Origin: an uncultured Desulfarculaceae bacterium
Lineage (GTDB): Bacteria > Desulfobacterota > Desulfarculia > Desulfarculales > Desulfarculaceae
Direction of reading: 5' to 3'
NCBI GenBank assembly: GCA_937908275.1
Contig: CALERA010000423.1
Coordinates: 1-6,182 of the forward strand
DNA: 6,182 bases
The notes beneath the pieces are model-generated. The model saw only the letters and a list, made by a program, of their open reading frames with translations, ran no database searches and was not told the DNA's origin. Below, piece by piece: positions 1-6,155 of the stretch; position 1 is the first letter of the stretch; each line of letters opens with the position of its first letter. Made by a program: the position numbers and the translations under genes.

Positions 1-1411
1 CCCGCGCGGCATCGACCGCGAGATCGTGGAGATCATGCACCGCACCCACATGGGCGTGGACCAGGACTACAAGAACATCATCAAGCAGTGTTCGCGCGCC
101 GCCCTGGCCGATGGCTGGGCCGGCTCGATGATCGCCACCGACCTCCAGGACATCATGTTCGGCACCCCCTACCCCATCCAGGGCGAGATCAACCTGGGCG
201 TGCTGAAGGCCGACCACGTCAACATCATCGTTCACGGCCACGAGCCGCTCCTGAGCGAGATGATCGTGGTGGCCAGCCAGGATCCGGAGATGCTCTCCTA
301 CGCCGCCACCAAGGGCGCCAAGGGCATCGTTCTGGCCGGCATGTGCTGCACCGCCAACGAGATCCTGGTCCGCCACGGCCTGCCCATCGCCGGCAACTAC
401 CTCCAGCAGGAGCTGGCGATCGTGACCGGCGCGGTGGACGCCATGGTGGTGGACGTGCAGTGCATCATGGAGAACATCGCCAACGTGGCGATGTGCTACC
501 ACACCAAGGTCATCACCACCAACCCGCGCGCCATGATCGAGTCCGGCGACACCCTGCACATCGAGTTCGATGAGCACAACGCCCTGGACGACGCCAAGAA
601 GATCGTCAAGGCCGCCATCGACAACTACGCCAACCGCAAGGGCCTGCCCATGATCCCCTCGGCCAAGGAAAAGATGGTCGTGGGCTTCAGCTACGAGGCC
701 ATCAACTACCACCTGGGCGGCACCTTCCGCGGCTCCTACTGGCCCCTGAACGACAACATCATCAACGGCCGCATCCGGGGCATCGGCGGCGTGGTGGGCT
801 GCAACAACGCCCGCGTCAAGCACGACTCCGATCACCTGATCATCGTCAAGGAGCTGTTGAAGCACGACGTCATCGTCCTGACCACCGGCTGCAACGCCAT
901 GGCCTGCGGCAAGGCCGGCCTGCTGACCCCGGAGTCGGCCAAGGTCTACTGCGGCCCCGGCCTGGCCGAGGTCTGCGAGACCGTCGGCATCCCGCCGGTG
1001 CTGCACATGGGCTCCTGCGTGGACAACAGCCGCATCCTGATGGCCGCCACCCAGGTGGTCAAGGCCGGCGGCCTGGGCAAGGACATCAGCGACCTGCCCG
1101 CGGCCGGTTCGGCTCCGGAGTGGATGAGCGAGAAGGCGATCAGCATCGGCCACTACTTCGTGGCCAGCGGCGTCTACACCGTCTTCGGCGTGGGCCTGCC
1201 GGTGAGCGGCGCGCCGCGCTTCCAGAAGCACCTGTTCGAGGAGTTGGAGGGCATCTACGGCGGCAAGTGGGACCTGGTCCAGGACCCCTACGAGCACGCC
1301 CACAAGATGATTGCCCACATCGACAAGAAGCGCAAGGCCCTGGGCCTGGACAAGGCCAAGGAGCGCGTGCTGATGGACATGGCCGACCGGCAGAAGCTGG
1401 ACGCCGCCTAA
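1..1411 (+). CDS. acsA: Anaerobic carbon monoxide dehydrogenase catalytic subunit (AcsA/CooS), 5'-truncated by the window edge
   Basis: This Ni-Fe-S CO dehydrogenase interconverts CO2 and CO at cluster C and, with AcsB, forms the cytoplasmic CODH/ACS complex. The first full codon is at base 2, giving 469 visible residues. By alignment with Carboxydothermus CODH-II from memory, about 180 N-terminal residues, including the cluster B and D cysteines, lie outside the window. The visible part has every cluster C ligand equivalent: His in VHGH (codon 239), the second Cys of GMCC (347), Cys in VDVQC (461), Cys in VVGC (800), Cys in TTGC (890) and Cys in GSCVDNSR (1016). The catalytic Lys equivalent is in MSEKA (1133). 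The 38- and 30-residue ligand spacings match the family. The ATG at base 26 is an internal Met, not the start. Linkage to acsB identifies it as the acetyl-CoA synthase partner rather than a stand-alone CooS. It ends in TAA 42 bases before acsB and is probably co-transcribed with it. Confidence 0.96.
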   Translation, partial: PRGIDREIVEIMHRTHMGVDQDYKNIIKQCSRAALADGWAGSMIATDLQDIMFGTPYPIQGEINLGVLKADHVNIIVHGHEPLLSEMIVVASQDPEMLSYAATKGAKGIVLAGMCCTANEILVRHGLPIAGNYLQQELAIVTGAVDAMVVDVQCIMENIANVAMCYHTKVITTNPRAMIESGDTLHIEFDEHNALDDAKKIVKAAIDNYANRKGLPMIPSAKEKMVVGFSYEAINYHLGGTFRGSYWPLNDNIINGRIRGIGGVVGCNNARVKHDSDHLIIVKELLKHDVIVLTTGCNAMACGKAGLLTPESAKVYCGPGLAEVCETVGIPPVLHMGSCVDNSRILMAATQVVKAGGLGKDISDLPAAGSAPEWMSEKAISIGHYFVASGVYTVFGVGLPVSGAPRFQKHLFEELEGIYGGKWDLVQDPYEHAHKMIAHIDKKRKALGLDKAKERVLMDMADRQKLDAA

Positions 1412-1435
1412 GATTCGGCGAGCAATGCCTTCTAG

Positions 1436-1444
1436 AAAGGAGGA
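1436..1444 (+). promoter_or_regulatory. Shine-Dalgarno site of acsB
   Basis: AAAGGAGGA lies 9 bases before the ATG at 1454. It is a near-perfect anti-16S match and fixes the acsB start. The acsA-acsB gap is only 42 bases and shows no hairpin or promoter that I can support, so acsB is most simply read from the acsA transcript. Confidence 0.88.
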
Positions 1445-1453
1445 CTGTACCTA

Positions 1454-3670
1454 ATGTCCAAATTAGTCGCTTTCGCCGCCATCCAAGGCGCCTACAATAT
1501 CGTCAGCAAGGCCGAGGGCATCTACAAGCGGGCGCTGGAGCAGTACGGCCCCGAGCAGAAGCTTGAGTTCCCCAACACCGCCTACTATCTGCCCATCATC
1601 TACTCGCTGCTGGGCATCCCGATCAAGAACCTGGGCGACGCCAAGAAGGGCCTGGACGTGGCCCGCAAGCTGCTGCCCCCCCACGTGAAGAACTTCAACC
1701 ACCTGCCCTACCTGGGCCCCCTGCTGGACGCCGGCATGGCGGCCCTGTTCGCCGAGGAGATCGTGGAGGCCATCCGCTACGTGGATTCCCCCGATTTCTA
1801 CCATGTGTCCGAGGAGTGCGACGTCGAGAACGGCAAGATCTGGCTCGGCGCGGCCGCCGACACCATCTTCCGTAAGCGCGGCGTCGAGTTCGTGGACGGC
1901 TCCGCCCCGGGCTTCGCCGCCATCGTCGGCGCCGCCCCCACTCCGGAGCTGGCCAAGGAGATCGCCGAGGAGTATCAGCGCCGGAACCTCTACGTGTTCA
2001 TGTGCGCCAACCAGGCTGGCACCACCTTCACCGAGCAGCTGATCGAGGCTGGGGTGCAAGTCGGCTGGAACACCCGCCTGGTGCCCTTTGGTCCGGACAT
2101 CAGCGCCGCGGTCTTCGCCCTGGGCTTCGCCAACCGCGCGGCCATGGCCTTCGGCGGCGTGCGCCCCGGCGACTACAAAAAGATGCTGCTCTACAACAAG
2201 GACCGCATCTTCGCCTTCATCAACGCCCTGGGCGAGGTCAACGCCGAGTGGGCGGCCAACGCCGCCGGCTGCGTCAACTGGGGCTTCCCGACCATTTCCG
2301 ACACCGACATCCCCGAGATCCTGCCCACCGGCGTCTGCACCTACGAGCACGTGGTGGCCAACGTCGGCCATCATGACATGGTGCAGAAATCGGTGGAGGT
2401 GCGCGGCCTGAAGACCACCGTGACCAAGGTGGACGTGCCGGTCTCCTACGGCCCGGCCTTCGAGGGCGAGCGCATCCGCAAGGACGACCTGTTCGTGGAG
2501 ATGGGCGGCGGCAAGACCCAGACCACCGAGCTGGTGGAGATGGCGGACATGGACGCCATCGAGGACAACAAGATCATCGTCATCGGCCAGAGCCTGGCCG
2601 ACCTGGGCGACAAGGGCGGCCGGCTGCCCCTGGGCATCTACGTCCAGGTGGCCGGGCGCAAGATGCAGCCCGACTTCGAGCCCATCCTGGAGCGCCAGAT
2701 CCACCACCTGATCAACTACGCCCAGGGCGTCATGCACATCGGCCAGCGCGACATCGCCTGGATCCGCATGGGCCGTCCGGCGGTGGACAAGGGCTTCGAG
2801 CTCAAGCACATCGGCCAGATCCTGCACGACATGTTCCACAAGGACTTCGGCAGCATCCTGGACAAGGTGCAGGTGACCCTGTACACCAACAAGGAAGACG
2901 TCGACAAGTTCACCGAGAAGGCCCGCGCCGCCTACAAGGCCCGCGACGCCCGCGTGGAGAACATGACCGACGAGTCCGTCGAGATCTACTACTCCTGCAC
3001 GCTGTGCCAGTCCTTCGCCCCCAGCCACGTCTGCGTGGTCAGCCCCGAGCGCACCGGCCTCTGCGGCGCCTACAACTGGATGGACTGCAAGGCCAGCTTC
3101 GAGATCAACCCCACCGGTCCCAACCAGCCCATCGAGAAGGGCGAGTGCCTGGATCCCAAGCTGGGCATGTGGAAGGGCGTCAACGACTTCGTGTACAAGG
3201 CCTCGCGCCAGAAGATCGAGCGCTACAACTTCTACTCCATCGTGTACGAGCCCATGACCACCTGCGGCTGCTGCGAGTGCATCGCGGCGATGTTGCCCGG
3301 CTGCAACGGCGTCATGACCGTGCATCGCGACTACACCGGTGAGACCCCCTGCGGCATGAAGTTCACCACCCTGGCCGGTGTCATGGGCGGCGGCGCTTCC
3401 TCGCCGGGCTTCGTGGGTCACTCCAAGTACAACGTCATCCAGCGCAAGTACCTGGCCGGCGACGGCGGCCTGCTGCGCATGGTGTGGATGCCCAAGAGCC
3501 TGAAGGAAGAGCTGCGCGAGAACCTGGAAAAGCGCGGCAAGGAGCTGGGCATTCCCGACCTGATCGACAAGATCGCCGACGAGACCGTGGGCACCGACGA
3601 AGCCACGGTTATGGAATTCCTGCAGAAGGTGGGTCACCCCGCCCTGACCCTGGATCCCATCGTCGGTTAA
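1454..3670 (+). CDS. acsB: CO-methylating acetyl-CoA synthase, CODH/ACS alpha subunit
   Basis: AcsB condenses CO, a corrinoid-bound methyl group and CoA into acetyl-CoA at the Ni-Ni-[4Fe-4S] cluster A. It is 738 residues long, against about 729 in Moorella. Residues 1 to about 320 are the CODH-docking domain that carries CO from AcsA; archaeal CdhC lacks it, so this is the bacterial form. Residues of about 320-510 are the middle domain, and about 510-738 the cluster A domain. Cluster A ligands are Cys515, Cys518, Cys527 and Cys537 (spacing CX2CX8CX9C), and the distal nickel motif is Cys604-Gly605-Cys606. Phe521 matches the Moorella gating Phe512. The last residues (GHPALTLDPI) match the usual AcsB C-terminus. 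The start is set by a strong Shine-Dalgarno and by family length. Odd point: extra cysteines crowd the active site, including 607 and 609 directly after the CGC motif. acsA lies 42 bases upstream and acsC 91 bases downstream. Confidence 0.97.
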   Translation: MSKLVAFAAIQGAYNIVSKAEGIYKRALEQYGPEQKLEFPNTAYYLPIIYSLLGIPIKNLGDAKKGLDVARKLLPPHVKNFNHLPYLGPLLDAGMAALFAEEIVEAIRYVDSPDFYHVSEECDVENGKIWLGAAADTIFRKRGVEFVDGSAPGFAAIVGAAPTPELAKEIAEEYQRRNLYVFMCANQAGTTFTEQLIEAGVQVGWNTRLVPFGPDISAAVFALGFANRAAMAFGGVRPGDYKKMLLYNKDRIFAFINALGEVNAEWAANAAGCVNWGFPTISDTDIPEILPTGVCTYEHVVANVGHHDMVQKSVEVRGLKTTVTKVDVPVSYGPAFEGERIRKDDLFVEMGGGKTQTTELVEMADMDAIEDNKIIVIGQSLADLGDKGGRLPLGIYVQVAGRKMQPDFEPILERQIHHLINYAQGVMHIGQRDIAWIRMGRPAVDKGFELKHIGQILHDMFHKDFGSILDKVQVTLYTNKEDVDKFTEKARAAYKARDARVENMTDESVEIYYSCTLCQSFAPSHVCVVSPERTGLCGAYNWMDCKASFEINPTGPNQPIEKGECLDPKLGMWKGVNDFVYKASRQKIERYNFYSIVYEPMTTCGCCECIAAMLPGCNGVMTVHRDYTGETPCGMKFTTLAGVMGGGASSPGFVGHSKYNVIQRKYLAGDGGLLRMVWMPKSLKEELRENLEKRGKELGIPDLIDKIADETVGTDEATVMEFLQKVGHPALTLDPIVG

Positions 3671-3680
3671 GCGCCTAATC

Positions 3681-3713
3681 GCAGGGGGTCCCCCGCCCGC
3701 GGGGGCCCCCTGC
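3681..3713 (+). terminator. Strong GC stem-loop after acsB, without a U-tract
   Basis: The outer arms GCAGGGGG (3681-3688) and CCCCCTGC (3706-3713) pair perfectly. Inside them CCCCCG (3690-3695) pairs with CGGGGG (3700-3705), leaving T3689 bulged and a four-base loop at 3696-3699. The total is 14 GC-rich pairs. It begins 10 bases after the acsB stop. No run of T follows, so it is not a textbook intrinsic terminator. It could instead cause partial termination, pause polymerase, or protect the 3' end of a processed acsA-acsB message and so set different levels for the enzyme and the corrinoid protein. The structure is read from the sequence; the role is inferred. Confidence 0.6.
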
Positions 3714-3746
3714 CCATAGCCCTGGTAGGCAATTCGCGGGCCCCCT

Positions 3747-3755
3747 GGGAAGGAG
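3747..3755 (+). promoter_or_regulatory. Shine-Dalgarno site of acsC, abutting a repeated GC element
   Basis: GGGAAGGAG lies 6 bases before the ATG at 3762 and supports that start. Its first base is also the last base of the CCCCCTG stretch (3741-3747), which is complementary to CAGGGGG at 3682-3688. A long-range alternative fold could therefore compete with the local hairpin and approach the ribosome binding site. Confidence 0.8.
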
Positions 3756-3761
3756 TGGAGC

Positions 3762-5102
3762 ATGGCCCTGACCGGCATTCAGATCTTCAAACTACTGCCC
3801 AAAACCAACTGTGGGGAGTGCGGGGTGCCCACCTGCCTGGCCTTCGCCATGAACTTGGCCGCGGGCAAGGCGGAGTTGGACGCGTGTCCCTATGTCTCCG
3901 CCGAATCGCGCGAGCAACTGGCCGAGGCCAGCGCGCCCCCCATCCGTCCGGTGAGCATCGGCGCCGGCGCCACCGCCTTCAAGGTCGGCGGCGAGACGGT
4001 CCTCTTCCGTCACGAGAAGACCTTCTACAATCCTTGCGCCTTCGCCGGCACCATCAAGGACACCGACGCCGACGCGGCCGACAAGGCCAAGCGTTGGGCC
4101 TCCTATCAGTTCGAGCGCGTGGGCCTGACCCTGCGTCCCGAGGCCGCCTTCGTGGAGTGCGTCAGTGGCGACGCCGCCAAGTTCAAGGCCGCCGTCCAGG
4201 CGGTGGTGGACAACAGCGACCTGTCCCTGATCCTGGCCTGCGAGGACCCGGCCATCCTGGGTCCGGTGGCCGAGGCCTTCAAGGACAAGAAGCCCCTGCT
4301 CTATGCCGCCACCAACGCCAACGCCGACAAGATGGCCAAGATCGCCGGCGACAACGGCCTGCCCCTGGTGGTCAAGGGCGTGGACCTGGACGAGGTCATG
4401 GAGCTCACCAACGAGCTGACCGCGGCCGGCCTCAAGGACCTGATCATCGACTCCGGCGCGCGCGACCTGGCCGGCATCTTCCAGGACAACGTCGGCGTGC
4501 GCCGCGCGGCCCTGAACACCGGCAACCGCGCCCTGGGCTTCCCGACCATCAACTTCGCCTGCTCCACCAGCGACGACCCGGCCGAGCAGGTCGCGGCCGC
4601 CTCCCTGATGGTGGCCAAGTATGGCGGCATCATCGTCATGACCGACATGACCGCCGAGAGCATCTTCCCGCTTCTGCTGGAGCGCCTGAACATCTACACC
4701 GACCCCCAGCGGCCCATGACCGTGACCCAGGGCATCTTCGAGATCGGCGGCCCCGGCCCCGACAGCCCGGTGGCGGTGACCACCAACTTCTCGCTGACCT
4801 ACTTCATCGTCAGCGGCGAGATCGAGTCCTCCCGGGTGCCCACCTGGCTTTTGATCAAGGACACCGAGGGCCTGAGCGTCATGACCGCCTGGGCCGCCGG
4901 CAAGTTCTCCGGCGACGACGTGGGCATGTTCATCAAGAAGTCCGGCATCATGGACAAGGTCAACCACAAGTCCCTGATCATCCCCGGTTACGCGGCGGCC
5001 ATCGCCGGCGACCTGGAGGAGGAGCTCTCCGGCTGGAACATCCAGATCGGTCCGCGCGAGGCGGCCCACCTGGCCAAGTTCCTCAAGGAGTGGAAGGCCT
5101 AA
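3762..5102 (+). CDS. acsC: Corrinoid iron-sulfur protein large subunit (CFeSP gamma subunit)
   Basis: AcsC is the large subunit of the cytoplasmic CFeSP. Its cobamide accepts a methyl group from methyl-THF through AcsE and donates it to AcsB cluster A. At 446 residues it equals the Moorella protein in length. Cys17, Cys20, Cys25 and Cys42 (CX2CX4CX16C) bind the low-potential [4Fe-4S] cluster that reactivates Co(II). A TIM-barrel domain follows (about 90-315), then a C-terminal corrinoid-binding domain (about 325-446) with the conserved TTNFS (340-344), DTEGLS (367-372) and GPREA (430-434) segments. There is no DxHxxG motif, as expected for a base-off/His-off corrinoid site. The start is supported by a Shine-Dalgarno 6 bases upstream and by Cys numbering identical to Moorella. 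The partner gene acsD does not follow it, which is unusual; the next gene is acsE, 174 bases downstream. Confidence 0.97.
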   Translation: MALTGIQIFKLLPKTNCGECGVPTCLAFAMNLAAGKAELDACPYVSAESREQLAEASAPPIRPVSIGAGATAFKVGGETVLFRHEKTFYNPCAFAGTIKDTDADAADKAKRWASYQFERVGLTLRPEAAFVECVSGDAAKFKAAVQAVVDNSDLSLILACEDPAILGPVAEAFKDKKPLLYAATNANADKMAKIAGDNGLPLVVKGVDLDEVMELTNELTAAGLKDLIIDSGARDLAGIFQDNVGVRRAALNTGNRALGFPTINFACSTSDDPAEQVAAASLMVAKYGGIIVMTDMTAESIFPLLLERLNIYTDPQRPMTVTQGIFEIGGPGPDSPVAVTTNFSLTYFIVSGEIESSRVPTWLLIKDTEGLSVMTAWAAGKFSGDDVGMFIKKSGIMDKVNHKSLIIPGYAAAIAGDLEEELSGWNIQIGPREAAHLAKFLKEWKA

Positions 5103-5107
5103 GGAGG
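5101..5107 (+). promoter_or_regulatory. Orphan Shine-Dalgarno-like sequence overlapping the acsC stop
   Basis: AAGGAGG begins inside the acsC TAA codon. It is a full-strength ribosome binding sequence, but no ATG, GTG or TTG follows within the normal window; the next bases run straight into the hairpin at 5112. It may be chance, or a relic of a gene, such as acsD, that once followed acsC by tight coupling. Confidence 0.4.
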
Positions 5108-5111
5108 CAAT

Positions 5112-5142
5112 CCGGGGGGAGGGGCTCCTCTCCCCCCGGTTT
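5112..5142 (+). terminator. Terminator-like hairpin after acsC
   Basis: Bases 5112-5123 (CCGGGGGGAGGG) pair with 5128-5139 (CCTCTCCCCCCGG less its first C) over 12 pairs, including one G-T wobble, around the loop GCTC (5124-5127). TTTCTC follows at once. The stem is strong but the T-run is short, so partial termination seems likely. It starts 10 bases after the acsC stop, the same distance as the acsB hairpin, and would lower acsE expression relative to acsC unless acsE has its own promoter. Confidence 0.6.
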
Positions 5143-5198
5143 CTCATGTGAGTGAGGTTGTGGCCGGCGGGCCGCGCAGCGCAATTATCGCCCGGTTG

Positions 5199-5257
5199 GG
5201 CGGGGGTGTGGGGAAACCCGTTTTGCTCGCCAAAACAGGCTCCCCCACGCTCCCCCC
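5199..5257. repeat. 59-nt imperfect palindrome upstream of acsE, candidate dispersed repeat
   Basis: Two 27-base arms (5199-5225 and 5231-5257) face each other around the 5-base loop CTCGC. I count 23 of 27 positions paired, two of them G-T wobbles, with mismatches at 5201/5255, 5214/5242, 5216/5240 and 5219/5237. The innermost 6 pairs are GTTTTG/CAAAAC, and a 12-pair helix runs from 5202-5213 to 5243-5254. The symmetry is high enough that both strands read as nearly the same peptide (GKPVLLAKTG on +, GEPVLASKTG on -). No U-tract follows on + after 5257. It resembles REP- or MITE-like palindromes, or it may be an mRNA leader hairpin for acsE; single-window data cannot separate these. Confidence 0.65.
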
Positions 5258-5263
5258 AGCGTA

Positions 5264-5271
5264 GAGAGGTG
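5264..5271 (+). promoter_or_regulatory. Shine-Dalgarno site of acsE
   Basis: GAGAGGTG lies 5 bases before the ATG at 5277 and only 6 bases after the palindrome arm ends at 5257. The start agrees with the family N-terminus (MQLIGENLN against MLIIGERIN in Moorella, recalled from memory). Confidence 0.75.
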
Positions 5272-5276
5272 GGAAA

Positions 5277-6155
5277 ATGCAACTCATCGGTGAAAACCTG
5301 AACGTTATCAAAAAGGTGATCGGCCAGGCCTTCAAGGACCGCAACCCCGAGCCCATCCAGAAAATGGCCCTGGAAGAGAAAGAGGCCGGGATGGACTGGA
5401 TCGACATCAACCTGGGACCGGCGCGCAAGGGCGGCCCCGAGTTGATGGAGTGGGTGGTCAAAACGGTCCAGGAAGTGGTGCCCGACATCCCGTTGGCCCT
5501 GGACACCAGCAACATCGAGGCCATCGAGGCCGGCCTGGCGGTCCACAAGGGCAAGGCCCTGGTGAACTCGGTCATGGCCCGTCCCGAGCGCTACACCGTG
5601 ATGCTGCCCATGGTGGCCAAGTACGGCGCCGACATGGTGGCCCTGCTGTGGGGTCCCGAGGGCCTGCCGCGCGACGAGAACGAGCGCGCCGCCCTGGCGG
5701 TGGAGCTGTGCTACGCGGCCAACGAGGCCGGCGTCCCCAACGAGAACCTGTTTGTCGACCCGATCATCACCCCGGTCAACATCCAGCAGCCCCAGCTGAT
5801 GAGCACCATGGCCTTCATGCAGATGCTGCAGGACATCGCCCCCGGCGCCCGCAGCACCAACGGCCTGTCCAACATCAGCAACGGCACCCCGTGGCGTGAG
5901 CCCCTGAACCAGATCTACATGATCATGCTCGAGCGTTCCGGCATGTACTCCTGCATCGCCGACTACGAGGACAAGCTGCTGATCGACATCGCCCGCGGCC
6001 GCCGCCAGGACCTGGTGGACGCCGTGCACAAGGTGATGGACGGCGAGATCACCAGCCCCGACCAGGTGGAGGGCGACGAGGCCAAGCTGTTCGTGCGCGG
6101 CGCGCGCGTCATCCTGGGCCACAGCCTCTACAGCGACTCCTGGATGAACATGTAA
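5277..6155 (+). CDS. acsE: 5-methyltetrahydrofolate:corrinoid/iron-sulfur protein Co-methyltransferase
   Basis: AcsE transfers the N5-methyl group of methyl-tetrahydrofolate to Co(I) of the corrinoid iron-sulfur protein, linking the methyl branch of the pathway to AcsB. It is a pterin-binding TIM barrel of the DHPS/MetH family. Residues matching the Moorella methyl-THF site are Asp76 (LDTSN), Asn97 (VNS), Asp161 (VDP) and Asn199 (GLSNIS), the last being the residue that contacts N5. The family-typical YSDSW ends the protein. At 292 residues it is about 30 longer than Moorella AcsE (262). The extra length is mostly an insertion at about 240-276, predicted helical and charged. It is separated from acsC by a structured 174-base gap, so it may be expressed at a different level from the rest of the cluster. 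The gene is complete and ends in TAA at 6153-6155. Confidence 0.95.
   Translation: MQLIGENLNVIKKVIGQAFKDRNPEPIQKMALEEKEAGMDWIDINLGPARKGGPELMEWVVKTVQEVVPDIPLALDTSNIEAIEAGLAVHKGKALVNSVMARPERYTVMLPMVAKYGADMVALLWGPEGLPRDENERAALAVELCYAANEAGVPNENLFVDPIITPVNIQQPQLMSTMAFMQMLQDIAPGARSTNGLSNISNGTPWREPLNQIYMIMLERSGMYSCIADYEDKLLIDIARGRRQDLVDAVHKVMDGEITSPDQVEGDEAKLFVRGARVILGHSLYSDSWMNM

Larger units (their letters stand above)
3671..3761 (+). other. acsB-acsC intergenic region
   Basis: This 91-base gap holds a strong GC hairpin (3681-3713), two copies of GGGCCCCCTG and the acsC ribosome binding site. I see no promoter-like sequence and no coding potential, so acsC is most simply read through from acsB, with the hairpin acting on the transcript. 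Confidence 0.7.
5103..5276 (+). other. Structured acsC-acsE intergenic region
   Basis: This 174-base gap is the longest in the window. In order it holds the end of an orphan Shine-Dalgarno, a terminator-like hairpin (5112-5139), a short stretch containing AATTAT (5183-5188), a small CGCCC/GGGCG hairpin (5189-5202), a long imperfect palindrome (5199-5257) and the acsE ribosome binding site. The small hairpin and the palindrome share bases and could be alternative folds. No convincing promoter is visible: TTGTGG (5158) and AATTAT are 19 bases apart and match the sigma-70 consensus poorly. Confidence 0.6.

Noticed and set aside
26..1411. ATG at 26 as the start of the first gene
   Set aside because: The frame is open to the window edge, and the residues before this Met (RGIDREIVEI) fit CODH coding sequence, so the gene is truncated by the window.
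1463..3778. 771-codon open frame on the - strand antisense to acsB
   Set aside because: It is a by-product of strongly C/G-ending codons in acsB, which remove stops from the antisense frame. Its translation is low-complexity (rich in Val, Leu, Gly, Ala, His, Asp), and acsB on the + strand is unambiguous.
5146..5151. ATG-TGA minimal start-stop after the acsC hairpin
   Set aside because: The only Shine-Dalgarno nearby is about 40 bases upstream, beyond a hairpin, so this is most likely chance.
3755..5155. 466-codon + strand frame overlapping acsC
   Set aside because: It is rich in Arg, Gly, Pro and His, typical of an out-of-frame reading of GC-rich coding DNA, and acsC in the other frame carries the full conserved motif set.
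5158..5188. Possible sigma-70 promoter for acsE (TTGTGG, 19 bases, AATTAT)
   Set aside because: Both boxes match poorly and the spacing is long. It cannot be told from background without transcription start data.
5148..5264. 38-codon GTG-start ORF in the acsC-acsE gap, ending 12 bases before acsE
   Set aside because: It has no ribosome binding site at the right distance, and much of it is the palindrome, which reads open on both strands. A leader peptide is possible, but nothing supports it.
3792..6122. 776-codon open frame on the - strand across acsC, the gap and acsE
   Set aside because: Same composition artefact. It spans two well-supported genes plus the intergenic hairpins, and its protein matches no family I recognise.
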